Below are positions 1-8,251 of a DNA stretch of 27,690 bases, piece after piece. Both the position numbers and the translations under genes were made by a program. Within the stretch, counting starts at the first letter, position 1, and each line of letters begins with the position of its first letter. This DNA comes from RGIG7450 sp045577655 (GTDB taxonomy: Bacteria; Bacillota; Clostridia; RUG12999): contig JAZNIU010000050.1 in assembly GCA_045577655.1 (NCBI GenBank), positions 1 through 27,690 on the forward strand, in the 5' to 3' direction. Below the pieces are notes generated by a model. The model worked only from the letters and a program-made list of their open reading frames with translations, ran no database searches and had not been told where the DNA came from.

Positions 1-212
1 CCGTTTTTCTTTTTTTTCTCAAGCACAATTTCTGCCGCCCAGGTATCAACACCCTGCGCCATCCCCGAAATGAAATGGCAAAAACCTGCAGAAATTGCCG
101 AATCAATCTTCTTTTCAAGTTCTTTTTTTAAAGCAGTGCAGCGTGGGTCATTTTCGTTATATCCCCACGGCAGACCGGTAGGCCGCCTGCCCGTAAAACA
201 AACAGTTTTCAT
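1..212 (-). CDS. SLOG-family (DUF1273/YpsA-like) protein, N-terminal part
   Basis: The first 70 residues of a leftward gene that runs off the left edge of the window. The reverse-strand translation starts MKTVCFTGRRPTGLPWGYNE and continues with an FISGMAQGVDTWAAE segment near residues 48-62. The N-terminal CFTGxRP, the LPWGYNE stretch and the GMAxGVDxxAAE block are the pattern I know from small SLOG (Rossmann-like, DprA/LOG superfamily) proteins of Firmicutes. These are thought to bind nucleotides or nucleotide-derived ligands, but no reaction is assigned. The ATG at 212-210 follows a GGTGAT ribosome binding site, and a plausible promoter lies just upstream (228-256). The C-terminal half is not visible, so full length and intactness cannot be judged. 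Confidence 0.75.
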   Translation of the reverse strand, partial: MKTVCFTGRRPTGLPWGYNENDPRCTALKKELEKKIDSAISAGFCHFISGMAQGVDTWAAEIVLEKKKKN

Positions 213-227
213 ATCATCACCAAAAAC

Positions 228-256
228 ATTTTACCACAAAACAAAAAAACAATCAA
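228..256 (-). promoter_or_regulatory. Probable SigA promoter for the leftward SLOG gene
   Basis: Read on the minus strand, TTGATT (256-251) is followed after exactly 17 bases by TAAAAT (233-228). The start codon is only about 16 bases beyond the -10, so the leader would be very short. The region is AT-rich, so a chance match is possible. Confidence 0.5.
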
Positions 257-284
257 TAGATGTAAATATATGTTAAATCCCAAG

Positions 285-314
285 TTGACAAAATGCCCCT
301 TTATATTATATAAT
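285..314 (+). promoter_or_regulatory. SigA promoter for the fumarase-beta-led run
   Basis: TTGACA (285-290) and TATAAT (309-314) are perfect consensus hexamers separated by 18 bases. Transcription would start near 321, about 30 bases before the ATG at 351. This is the only clear promoter seen upstream of the long rightward run ending at tsaD, although internal promoters are not excluded. Confidence 0.85.
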
Positions 315-350
315 GTATTTATCTATATATAAACTAAAAAGAGGAAAACT

Positions 351-875
351 ATGGATATATCGACCCCCCTTACAAAAGAGGTTATAAAAACTCTCCGCGC
401 GGGAGACAGAGTGAAAATCTCCGGAACAATATATGCGGCAAGAGATGCGGCTCATAAAAAGATGACTCAGGCGCTGGCTGCAGGGAAAAAGCTGCCCGTT
501 GACCTTGAAAACCAGATAATCTATTATGTTGGGCCATGTCCCGCAAAACCGGGCGAAATAATCGGCTCCTGCGGTCCCACCACAAGCGGCAGAATGGATG
601 CCTATGCTCCGACGCTCATAAAAATGGGGCTTGGGGGAATGATTGGTAAAGGGGAGAGAAGCAAAGAAGTATATGACGCCATGCAGCAGTATGGCTCGGT
701 ATATTTCGGAGCAACGGGAGGTCTTGGTGCGCTTCTTGCAGAGTGTGTGACCGAAGTGGAAGAGATTGCCTACCCCGAGCTTATGAGCGAATCACTCAAA
801 AAACTGACAGTGAAAGATTTTCCTGCGGTTGTTATAGCAGATGTCTGCGGCGGGAATTTATACAAGAGGAAATAG
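351..875 (+). CDS. Class I (Fe-S) fumarate hydratase/tartrate dehydratase-type hydro-lyase, beta subunit
   Basis: The 174-residue protein matches the C-terminal (beta) half of Fe-S fumarases. That half pairs with a separate alpha subunit carrying the [4Fe-4S] cluster, and the complex interconverts fumarate and malate or dehydrates tartrate. Supporting signatures are the RDAAHK motif (residues 31-36) and GPTTSGRMD (75-83), followed by the MGLGGMIGKG block. Length is close to the usual 180-190 residues. The ATG follows an AGAGG ribosome binding site and a consensus promoter. In many clostridia the alpha-subunit gene sits directly upstream. Here the upstream gene is an unrelated divergent one and no alpha subunit occurs anywhere in the window, so the partner must be elsewhere or absent. 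Which substrate is used cannot be told from this subunit alone. Confidence 0.9.
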   Translation: MDISTPLTKEVIKTLRAGDRVKISGTIYAARDAAHKKMTQALAAGKKLPVDLENQIIYYVGPCPAKPGEIIGSCGPTTSGRMDAYAPTLIKMGLGGMIGKGERSKEVYDAMQQYGSVYFGATGGLGALLAECVTEVEEIAYPELMSESLKKLTVKDFPAVVIADVCGGNLYKRK

Positions 876-878
876 ACT

Positions 879-1625
879 ATGAAAGCTTTGATAACAGGTG
901 CAAGCTCGGGTCTTGGCAGAGAGTTTGCGCTTCAGCTTGACAAAATGAATATAGAAACGGTGCTTGTGGCGCGCAGAGAGGACAGGCTGAAAGAGCTGGC
1001 GGCCCAGCTTAAAAACAGGGCGGAAATCTTTGCCATAGACCTGTCGCAAGAAGATGCACCAAAAAAGGTGTTTGAAAAGTTCCCTGATGTTGACATTGTC
1101 ATAAACAATGCGGGGTTTGGCGTTTTCGGCGGGTTTACGGAAGCTTCTGCGGAAAAAGAAGCAGAAATGATAAAGGTGAATATCACGGCACTTCATATGC
1201 TCACAAAGCTTTATCTTACAAAGCTGAAAAAGAAAAACCGGGGATATATTTTAAACGTTGCGTCAACTGCAGCCTTTTTCCCGGGACCGCTTTTTTCTTC
1301 CTACTATGCTTCAAAGGCCTATGTTCTGCGGTTGACAACGGCAATATGGCAGGAGCTTAAAAGCGAAAAGTCCAAAGTGAAAATAAGTGTTTTGTGTCCC
1401 GGTCCGGTTGACACAGAATTTAACGAGGTTGCGGGCGTGCGGTTTGGAATTGGCGCACTTTCCGCACAAAAGGTTGTTAAAATTGCAATAAAAGGTATGC
1501 TTCGCGGCAAACGGGTGATAGTTCCGGGCGCTATGATAAAATGTACCAGGGTTTTGTCAAAGCTTATGCCTGAAAGGGTGTCGGCAAAATTTGTACGCCG
1601 CATCCAAAAGAGTAAAGAAATATAA
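879..1625 (+). CDS. Short-chain dehydrogenase/reductase (SDR) family oxidoreductase
   Basis: A 248-residue classical SDR with a Rossmann fold. The cofactor loop GASSGLG covers residues 7-13 and NNAG 76-79. The catalytic tetrad is Asn101, Ser129, Tyr142 and Lys146 (YxxxK within SYYASK). R32-R33 after the second beta strand suggests NADP(H) rather than NAD(H), which is an inference. The PGPVDTEF motif after the active site is typical of the DltE/YqjQ-like subgroup. Substrate unknown. The gene begins three bases after the fumarase beta stop codon, so the two are almost certainly co-transcribed, but no metabolic link is evident. The basic C-terminus is normal for the subgroup. Confidence 0.88.
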   Translation: MKALITGASSGLGREFALQLDKMNIETVLVARREDRLKELAAQLKNRAEIFAIDLSQEDAPKKVFEKFPDVDIVINNAGFGVFGGFTEASAEKEAEMIKVNITALHMLTKLYLTKLKKKNRGYILNVASTAAFFPGPLFSSYYASKAYVLRLTTAIWQELKSEKSKVKISVLCPGPVDTEFNEVAGVRFGIGALSAQKVVKIAIKGMLRGKRVIVPGAMIKCTRVLSKLMPERVSAKFVRRIQKSKEI

Positions 1626-1652
1626 ACCGGTAAAAACACAGGAGAAAAAAAG

Positions 1653-2924
1653 ATGTTTGTAGACAGTGCAAAAATATATATAGAAGCGGGTAATGGCGGC
1701 AATGGCCATGTTTCTTTCCACAGAGAAAAATATGTTGCGTCGGGCGGACCGGACGGTGGCGACGGCGGTAACGGCGGCAATGTCATTTTCCGTGCAGATG
1801 GTCACCTTGCAACGCTTATGGATTTCAGATACAAAAAGAAATATAAAGCAAAAAACGGCGAGGACGGCAGAGCTGCAAAGTGCAGCGGCAGAAACGGCGA
1901 AAATATTGTGATAGATGTGCCCTGCGGAACAATAATAAAAAATGCGGCAACCGGTGCAGTTGTAGCGGATCTTACGGACGACGGAGACGAGTTTGTTGCG
2001 GTACGCGGCGGCAGGGGCGGTTTTGGCAATGTGCATTTTGCAACACCCACACGCCAGGCGCCAAAGTTTGCAAAACCGGGACAAAAAGGACAGCAGATGG
2101 AAGTTATATTAGAGCTTAAGCTTCTGGCAGATATTGGACTTCTCGGCTTCCCCAACGTGGGCAAATCAACATTTTTGTCGCAGGTGAGCGATGCTCAGCC
2201 AAAAATTGCCGACTATCATTTCACAACTCTTATCCCCAATTTAGGTGTTGTGAGAATGGGCGAGGGAGAAAGCTTTGTAATTGCCGACATCCCCGGGCTC
2301 ATCGAAGGGGCGAGCGAGGGCGTTGGTCTTGGCCATGCATTTTTGAAACATGTTGAAAGAACAAGACTTCTGCTTCATTTTGTGGATGCCTGCTCTGTTG
2401 AGGGCAGAGACCCCATAAGCGATTTTGATATTATAAATAACGAGCTTTTAAAGCATAGTGAAAAGCTTGCCCAAAGACCGCAGATTGTTGTTGCCAACAA
2501 AACCGACCTTGGCATGAACACCGAAATTAAAGACGGGTTTGTGCAGGAAATGGAAAACCGCGGATACAAGGTGTTTGAAATTTCGGCGGCTACCGGCAAA
2601 GGTGTTAAAGAGCTTATAAGCTATGCTTACGAAACTCTTAAAACCATTCCGAAAGAACCGTTGCACGAGATCACCCCTGTTGAAATTATTCCGCAGGAGG
2701 CAGAAACCGACTTTGAAATTAAAAAGGAAAACGGCGTGTTTGTGGTTGAGGGAGGATATATTGACTATCTTATAAATTCCACCAATTTTGACGATAACGA
2801 GTCAATTCAGTTTTTCCAGAATTCGCTTAAACGCAAAGGAATTATTGAAGCGCTTGAAAAAGAGGGAATCAAAGAGGGCGATACAGTCAGAATGTATGAG
2901 CTCGAATTTGATTTTGTTTACTGA
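1653..2924 (+). CDS. obgE: GTPase Obg/CgtA
   Basis: Obg is an essential GTPase that binds 50S ribosomal precursors and links ribosome assembly to ppGpp and stress signalling. All three domains are present in 423 residues. The glycine-rich Obg fold spans residues 1-158, with repeated GGxGG segments. The G domain has P-loop GFPNVGKST (165-173), DIPG (212-215), NKTD (282-285) and SAATGKG (from 311). The C-terminal OCT domain covers about 345-423. The ATG follows a GGAGAA ribosome binding site. In many Firmicutes obg follows rplU-rpmA. Here it follows an SDR gene, so the ribosomal protein genes are displaced. Its stop overlaps the nadD start by one base. Confidence 0.97.
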   Translation: MFVDSAKIYIEAGNGGNGHVSFHREKYVASGGPDGGDGGNGGNVIFRADGHLATLMDFRYKKKYKAKNGEDGRAAKCSGRNGENIVIDVPCGTIIKNAATGAVVADLTDDGDEFVAVRGGRGGFGNVHFATPTRQAPKFAKPGQKGQQMEVILELKLLADIGLLGFPNVGKSTFLSQVSDAQPKIADYHFTTLIPNLGVVRMGEGESFVIADIPGLIEGASEGVGLGHAFLKHVERTRLLLHFVDACSVEGRDPISDFDIINNELLKHSEKLAQRPQIVVANKTDLGMNTEIKDGFVQEMENRGYKVFEISAATGKGVKELISYAYETLKTIPKEPLHEITPVEIIPQEAETDFEIKKENGVFVVEGGYIDYLINSTNFDDNESIQFFQNSLKRKGIIEALEKEGIKEGDTVRMYELEFDFVY

Positions 2925-3508
2925 TGAAACGGGGCATTTTCGGAGGCAGTTTTGACCCGCCTCATACAGGACATATAAAAATTGCCCTTGCGGCAAAAGA
3001 GCAACTTGGGCTTGACAGCGTGGTTTTTCTTCCCACGGGAGAAAGAGCGCCTCATAAGAAGGATATAAATGCGTCGGCGAAAGACCGTGCCCTGATGTGC
3101 AGGGATGTTTGCGAAAAATTTGGGTTTGAGCTTTCTCTTTACGAAACGGAAAAAGAGGATAGCTGTTACACAGCGGATATGCTGAAGCATTTTTCAGAGC
3201 TTTATAAAGACGACCAGCTTTTTCTCATAGTGGGCGGCGACAGTCTTGATTATATGGAAAAATGGTATATGCCCGAAAAAATCTTTCCTCTTTGCACCGT
3301 GGTGGTTGCAGGCAGAGGAAAAAATGTTATGGGGAAAGCAGAGCTTTTAAAAAAAGAGTTTTCTGCAAAAATAGTTTTTCTGGATTTTGAGTTTATGGAC
3401 ATCTCGTCAACCAAAATAAGAGAAGCTGTAAGTCAGGGGAAAAGTGTTTCGGGACTTGTGCTTCCCGAGACGGAAGAATTTATCATAAAAAATAAACTAT
3501 ACAGGTGA
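2924..3508 (+). CDS. nadD: Nicotinate-nucleotide adenylyltransferase
   Basis: Catalyses NaMN + ATP to deamido-NAD, the adenylyl-transfer step of NAD synthesis. The 194-residue protein opens with the nucleotidyltransferase signature GGSFDPPHTGH (residues 7-17), containing HTGH at 14-17. It has the substrate-loop PHKK at 43-46 and the adenylyltransferase motif ISSTKIR at 160-166. Length is typical. The ATG overlaps the obgE stop (TGATG) and no strong ribosome binding site precedes it, so initiation probably depends on coupling to obgE translation. The nadD-yqeK-LCP-rsfS order that follows is a well-known Firmicute arrangement. Confidence 0.96.
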   Translation: MKRGIFGGSFDPPHTGHIKIALAAKEQLGLDSVVFLPTGERAPHKKDINASAKDRALMCRDVCEKFGFELSLYETEKEDSCYTADMLKHFSELYKDDQLFLIVGGDSLDYMEKWYMPEKIFPLCTVVVAGRGKNVMGKAELLKKEFSAKIVFLDFEFMDISSTKIREAVSQGKSVSGLVLPETEEFIIKNKLYR

Positions 3509-4089
3509 AAAAAGTGGATATAAACTTTTTAAAAGAGCATATAAAAGGTCTGCTTGACGAGGAGAGGTTTTGCCACAGCATTGGTGTTATGGAGCTTGCA
3601 GAAGAGCTTGCCCGGATATACGGAGCAGACACCGAAAAAGCGCGGCTTGCGGGGCTTGTGCATGATGCGGCAAAAAATTTCCCGAAAGACGAGCAGTTTT
3701 TGCTGGTGAAAAAAGCATACGAGGGGCGCGATGCTGACGCCATAGTTTTTGAAAACAAGGCTTTATGGCACGGGCCTGCCGGAGCAGAATATCTTAAAGA
3801 AAAATTTGATATTGAAGATGAAATATACAGTGCAGTTTTTTACCATACTATTGGTAAAGAGGATATGACCCTGCTTGAAAAAATTGTATATCTTGCAGAT
3901 TGTATAGAAGAAAACCGCGACAAAGAGTTTGACTGGGCAAAAGATGCCCGCGACCTTGCAAGAGACGATCTGGACCGGGCTATTATAGAGGTGACCGACA
4001 GGTCGCTTAAATCAATAATAGACCGTGGACTTATAATTCATCCCGGGGCGGTCCTTCTGAGAAACAAAATTTTAGGGAGAAAAAAATGA
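3505..4089 (+). CDS. yqeK: YqeK-type HD-domain hydrolase (symmetrical diadenosine tetraphosphatase family)
   Basis: The 194-residue protein is a YqeK-like HD phosphohydrolase. Members of this family cleave Ap4A symmetrically to ADP. The metal-ligand pattern is visible: His24, His53-Asp54 (GLVHDAAK), His89, His114 and Asp132 (YLADCIEE). The gene overlaps nadD by four bases. The GTG at 3505 is used as start. An in-frame GTG at 3514 is a real alternative, because GGTGA (3504-3508) sits five bases before it, and would remove three residues. Next to nadD it probably limits adenylated dinucleotides, which is inferred from family and context. Confidence 0.92.
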   Translation: MKKVDINFLKEHIKGLLDEERFCHSIGVMELAEELARIYGADTEKARLAGLVHDAAKNFPKDEQFLLVKKAYEGRDADAIVFENKALWHGPAGAEYLKEKFDIEDEIYSAVFYHTIGKEDMTLLEKIVYLADCIEENRDKEFDWAKDARDLARDDLDRAIIEVTDRSLKSIIDRGLIIHPGAVLLRNKILGRKK

Positions 4090-5438
4090 TGGAAGAAAAA
4101 AATGATGGCATTTTCGACGACATGGACAAAACCATGGAAATTGCCGCTGTAAATAAAGAAAAAAGTGAGCCGCCGCAGCCAGAAATTGAAGATTCCTGGA
4201 ATATGGCACCGCCGGAAACGGAAAGTCCTCCGCCTGTCCAAAATGTTCCGGAAGAAAAGGCACGGGAAAGAGAGGAAGAAACGGGAGGCAGAGTGTGGTT
4301 TCCTGTTCTGACAAGCTCGGTTATTATGATTGTTGCCTGTGTGGTAACGCTTATAGTGAGCATTTACCCAATACTGTCGCAGTTCGGTGTTGCCGGCGGC
4401 GTGACACATATTATATCGCCCGTTATAAATGCGGGAGAACCCAAAGCCATGACAAATGTGCTTGTTGTGGGGGTTGACAAAGACGGGTACAGAACAGATA
4501 CCATGATGATAGCAACCTACGACAACGAGCTTGACAAGGTTTATGTTATGCAGCTGCCCAGAGACACCTATGTGGAAAACAACGGCAGAAGCAGTAAAAA
4601 GCTTAATTCCGCTTTTTATTCGGGAGTGGACCAGATAAAAAGGGAAATTCTCATTGCATACGGAATAAAAGTTGACAAGTATGTTAAGGTAGAACTTGAC
4701 GGCTTTAAAGAAATGATAGATGCAATCGGCGGAGTGGAGATGGATGTTCCCATCAATATGTTCTACAACGACCCGGAACAGGATTTTCACATCTGGCTGA
4801 GAAAAGGCGTTCAGATTTTAGATGGTGACAAAGCGGAACAGTTTGTCAGGTTCCGTAAAAACGACGACGGTAGCGGTTATCCTATGGGCGACCTTCAGAG
4901 AATGCAGGCACAGAGAGATTTTTTAAAAGCCACAATGAGACAGCTTGTGAGCGTGGACGCTCTTAAAAATGTGGAAGAGCTTGTAAAAATTGGTCAGGAA
5001 AACATAGAAACCGATTTGACTTATGAAGAAATATATGATTATGCGGTGTCGGTAATTACGGTAGGGCAGACGGGGATAGAGTTTATAGATGCCCCGGGTG
5101 AACCAACCGACTGGCCGACAGGGTCATATTTTGTGGTGGATTATATAAAAGCCGAGGATATTGCAAGGACAAAATTTTATGCAACAGACAGAGAAATAGC
5201 AAAATTGCAGAAAATTGACCCGGGCAAATATTATGTTGCTCCGACCGAAGAGGAAGAGGAGGACGAGGAAGAAGAGGACGAGGAAGAAGAGGAAACGTCC
5301 ACAACTACCCGTCCGCAGCAAAGCACAACCACAAGACCTGCGCAAAGACCGTCTTCAAACAGCGGAGAGGGCGGCAGCATTTCGCGCGGTGAGGAAGAAG
5401 AGGAATCTTCGTCCGCCGGTGGTGCTATGAGAAGATAG
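4086..5438 (+). CDS. LytR-CpsA-Psr (LCP) family cell-wall polymer ligase with acidic C-terminal tail
   Basis: LCP enzymes transfer lipid-linked glycopolymers such as teichoic acids to peptidoglycan outside the membrane. The 450-residue protein has a charged, Pro/Glu-rich cytoplasmic N-terminus (1-70), one membrane segment (about 72-97) and an extracellular LCP domain (about 122-380). Visible LCP residues include Asp138 (RTDTM), Arg159-Asp160 (LPRD), the FVRFRK block and Arg272. After about residue 385 the protein turns low-complexity: a Glu/Asp run, a Thr/Pro/Arg segment (TTTRPQQ) and a second Glu/Ser run ending AMRR. AGGGAGA precedes two in-frame ATGs at 4086 and 4089; the first overlaps yqeK by four bases. 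The acidic tail is unusual and is treated as a finding. Confidence 0.93.
   Translation: MMEEKNDGIFDDMDKTMEIAAVNKEKSEPPQPEIEDSWNMAPPETESPPPVQNVPEEKAREREEETGGRVWFPVLTSSVIMIVACVVTLIVSIYPILSQFGVAGGVTHIISPVINAGEPKAMTNVLVVGVDKDGYRTDTMMIATYDNELDKVYVMQLPRDTYVENNGRSSKKLNSAFYSGVDQIKREILIAYGIKVDKYVKVELDGFKEMIDAIGGVEMDVPINMFYNDPEQDFHIWLRKGVQILDGDKAEQFVRFRKNDDGSGYPMGDLQRMQAQRDFLKATMRQLVSVDALKNVEELVKIGQENIETDLTYEEIYDYAVSVITVGQTGIEFIDAPGEPTDWPTGSYFVVDYIKAEDIARTKFYATDREIAKLQKIDPGKYYVAPTEEEEEDEEEEDEEEEETSTTTRPQQSTTTRPAQRPSSNSGEGGSISRGEEEEESSSAGGAMRR
5259..5288 (+). repeat. Two tandem copies of a 15-bp unit in the LCP gene
   Basis: The unit GAGGACGAGGAAGAA occurs twice with no mismatch (5259-5273 and 5274-5288) inside a longer purine-rich tract (about 5247-5295). 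Each copy encodes EDEEE. Because 15 bp keeps the frame, copy-number change would alter tail length without breaking the gene. Confidence 0.85.
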
Positions 5439-5456
5439 AGGAGGAAACAAAAATCA

Positions 5457-5822
5457 ATGACATCTAAAGAACTTGCACTTTGTGCGGCAAAAATACTAAG
5501 CGACAAAAAAGCAACCGACATAAAGGTGCTTGAAATAAAAGAGCTTACCGGAATCGCTGACTATTTTGTAATTTGCTCGGCAACTTCCGGCAGGCATGTA
5601 AAAGCCTTGTGTGACGAGGTGGAAGAAAAAATGAAAGAGCACACTAGCGTTCCGGTGAGAAGCGAAGGATATGTGGCGGCAAACTGGCTGCTGATGGATT
5701 ATGGGAATGTTATAATCCACATATTCGACAAAGAAACTCTTGAATTTTACGACCTTGAACGGCTTTGGGCAGACGCCCCTAAATTAGATTTATCATTTTT
5801 GGAGGAGAATACACAGATATGA
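5457..5822 (+). CDS. rsfS: Ribosomal silencing factor RsfS
   Basis: RsfS binds ribosomal protein uL14 on the 50S subunit and blocks subunit joining when nutrients are scarce. The 121-residue protein shows the family's conserved core: the GIADYFVICS segment (32-41), TSGRHVKALCDEV shortly after, then the DYGNVIIHIF and FYDLERLW blocks near the C-terminus. Length is standard. The ATG follows GAGGAGGAAA with an 11-base spacer. It sits 18 bases after the LCP gene and overlaps leuS by four bases. Confidence 0.95.
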   Translation: MTSKELALCAAKILSDKKATDIKVLEIKELTGIADYFVICSATSGRHVKALCDEVEEKMKEHTSVPVRSEGYVAANWLLMDYGNVIIHIFDKETLEFYDLERLWADAPKLDLSFLEENTQI

Positions 5823-8230
5823 GTTACGATTACAGCAGAATTGAAGAAAAATGGCAGAAAATCTGGGAAAGTGAAAACACTTTTGCGGCAGGCCAGGACA
5901 AAGAAAAACCCAAGTTTTTTGCACTTGTTGAGTTCCCCTATCCGTCAGGTCAGGGACTTCACGTAGGACATCCCAGAAGCTATACCGCAATGGACATCCT
6001 TGCAAGAAAAAGAAGAATGGACGGATACAACGTTTTATATCCTATGGGTTGGGACGCGTTTGGTCTGCCCACAGAGAACTTTGCTATAAAAAACAAAATT
6101 CATCCAAGAATTGTTACAGAAAAAAATGTTGACAATTTTAAAAGACAGCTTAAAAGTCTGGGATTCTCTTTTGACTGGACAAGAGAAATAAACACAACCG
6201 ACCCCGACTATTACAAATGGACACAGTGGATTTTCTTAAAGCTTTTTGAAAAAGGCCTTGCATACAAACAGGAAATGCCTATAAACTGGTGTACCGGATG
6301 TAAGGTTGGTCTGGCAAACGAAGAGGTTGTTGGCGGCGTTTGCGAACGTTGCGGCAGTGAGGTAGTTCAGAAACAAAAAAGCCAGTGGATGCTTAAGATA
6401 ACAGATTATGCAGAGCGTCTTGCAGAAGACGTAGAAGCAACCGAGTTTCTTGAAAAAATAAAAACCCAGCAGAAAAACTGGATAGGTCGCAGCGAGGGTG
6501 CAGAAGTTAAATTTTCTGTTGACGGAAGCGACGACACCATCCTTGTTTACACTACCCGCCCCGACACACTGTTTGGTGCGACATACGTGGTTCTCTCTCC
6601 CGAGCATGCGCTTGTACTTAAACTTAAAGACAAAATAGAAAATTATGACGAGGTTTGCGCTTATGCGCAGGAAGCGGCAAAGAAAACCGAGTTTGAAAGA
6701 ACAGAGCTTGTAAAAGACAAAACAGGCGTTGAGCTTAAAGGCATAAAAGCGGTTAACCCGGTAAACGGTGAAAAAGTGCCGGTATGGATTTCCGACTATG
6801 TTCTCACAACCTACGGTACCGGTGCTATTATGGCGGTTCCTGCTCACGACACCAGAGACCACGAGTTTGCAAAAAAATTCGGGCTTCCAATAATTGAAGT
6901 TGTTGCAGGCGGCAAGGATGTTCAGCAGGAAGCGTTTACCGACGTTTCAAAAGGAAACCTCATAAATTCCGGATTTTTGACAGGCAAAAGTGTTGGCGAA
7001 GCAATACCTGCAATGATAGACTGGCTTGAAGAAAAAGGCCTGGGCAATCGCAAAGTTAACTTTAAACTGCGTGACTGGGTATTTTCAAGACAAAGATACT
7101 GGGGAGAACCCATTCCGCTTGTATGGTGTGAAAAATGCGGTTGGGTGTCCATAGGCGAAGAAAATCTGCCGCTCACACTTCCCGACACTGAAAACTTTGA
7201 ACCGGGCGAAGGCGGAGAATCGCCTCTTTCCAAAATGACAGACTGGGTAAACACAACCTGCCCGAAATGCGGCGGCAAAGCTACAAGAGAAACTGATACC
7301 ATGCCTCAGTGGGCAGGCTCATCCTGGTATTTCTTAAGATATACCGATGCAAATAACAGCCAGGCTCTTGCATCAAAAGAAAACCTGGACTACTGGTTGC
7401 CGGTAGACTGGTATAACGGCGGTATGGAGCATACAACACTCCACCTGCTCTATTCAAGATTCTGGCACAAGTTCCTCTATGATATCGGCGTAGTTCCCAC
7501 AAGCGAGCCCTACCACAAGAGAACTTCTCACGGTATGATTCTGGGTGAAAATGGCGAAAAAATGTCCAAATCAAGAGGTAACGTAATAAATCCTGACGAT
7601 ATTGTAAACGAATATGGCGCAGACACCTTCAGAACATACGAAATGTTCATCGGCGCTTTTGACCAGGCAACACCATGGTCAATGCAGGGCGTTAAAGGCT
7701 GCTACAGATTTATGGAAAGAGTGTGGGCATTGCAGTTTATGCTGACAGAGGAAGAAGGCTATTCGCCCGAACTTGAAAGTGCAATGCACAAAGCTATCAA
7801 AAAGGTGGGCGAAGACATTGAAAGAATGAAATTCAACACCGCAATAGCAACTCTTATGGCTCTTGTTAACGACTTTAACAAACAGGGTAAAATTACAAGA
7901 GGCGAGTTTAAAACATTCCTGCAGCTGCTCAACCCGACAGCTCCGCATATTACCGAAGAGCTTTGGGAAATGGCAGGTTTTGAAGGCACAATTGCCTACA
8001 GAAAATGGCCGGAATATGACAGTGCAAAAACAGTAGACGATGAGATAGAAATTGTTCTTCAGGTTAACGGAAAAATTGCTCAGAAAATGAACATTCCGTC
8101 CGGACTTGACAGAGCTGCTATGGAAGAGCTTATTGTTTCTTCCGGCAAAGCAGCCGAGCTTGCCGCAGGCAAAACAGTTGTAAAAATCATCTGTGTTCCA
8201 GGCAAACTTGTTAATCTTGTTGTAAAATAA
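5819..8230 (+). CDS. leuS: Leucyl-tRNA synthetase
   Basis: Class I aminoacyl-tRNA synthetase that charges tRNA-Leu in the cytosol. The 803-residue protein has the HIGH-type signature HVGH (48-51), the KMSKS loop at 581-585, and a CP1 editing domain recognisable by TTRPDTLFGA and the later GTGAIMAVPAHD motif. Zinc-ribbon-like CxxC pairs are present (CTGC/CERC and CEKC/CPKC). The C-terminus ends in the short domain containing VLQVNGKIAQK, as in other bacterial LeuRS. Length is normal. The start overlaps rsfS (ATGA) with GGAGGAG upstream. No T-box precedes it, in contrast to pheST in the same window. Confidence 0.98.
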   Translation: MSYDYSRIEEKWQKIWESENTFAAGQDKEKPKFFALVEFPYPSGQGLHVGHPRSYTAMDILARKRRMDGYNVLYPMGWDAFGLPTENFAIKNKIHPRIVTEKNVDNFKRQLKSLGFSFDWTREINTTDPDYYKWTQWIFLKLFEKGLAYKQEMPINWCTGCKVGLANEEVVGGVCERCGSEVVQKQKSQWMLKITDYAERLAEDVEATEFLEKIKTQQKNWIGRSEGAEVKFSVDGSDDTILVYTTRPDTLFGATYVVLSPEHALVLKLKDKIENYDEVCAYAQEAAKKTEFERTELVKDKTGVELKGIKAVNPVNGEKVPVWISDYVLTTYGTGAIMAVPAHDTRDHEFAKKFGLPIIEVVAGGKDVQQEAFTDVSKGNLINSGFLTGKSVGEAIPAMIDWLEEKGLGNRKVNFKLRDWVFSRQRYWGEPIPLVWCEKCGWVSIGEENLPLTLPDTENFEPGEGGESPLSKMTDWVNTTCPKCGGKATRETDTMPQWAGSSWYFLRYTDANNSQALASKENLDYWLPVDWYNGGMEHTTLHLLYSRFWHKFLYDIGVVPTSEPYHKRTSHGMILGENGEKMSKSRGNVINPDDIVNEYGADTFRTYEMFIGAFDQATPWSMQGVKGCYRFMERVWALQFMLTEEEGYSPELESAMHKAIKKVGEDIERMKFNTAIATLMALVNDFNKQGKITRGEFKTFLQLLNPTAPHITEELWEMAGFEGTIAYRKWPEYDSAKTVDDEIEIVLQVNGKIAQKMNIPSGLDRAAMEELIVSSGKAAELAAGKTVVKIICVPGKLVNLVVK

Positions 8231-8251
8231 AAAGAAGGATGTGTAACATCT

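Noticed and set aside
70..276. A 68-codon rightward open frame at the left edge
   Set aside because: It is antisense to the SLOG-family reading on the minus strand, which has recognisable motifs. No ribosome binding site fits.
4038..4790. A 250-codon leftward open frame opposite the LCP gene
   Set aside because: Antisense shadow with a compositionally odd translation; the plus-strand gene explains the sequence.
5231..5521. A leftward poly-serine open frame at the LCP tail
   Set aside because: It is the complement of the Glu-rich codon run; low complexity keeps the frame open without meaning.
6236..6862. A 208-codon leftward open frame opposite leuS
   Set aside because: It is opposite the CP1 region of leuS. 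The translation is Phe/Cys/Tyr-rich, typical of antisense noise.
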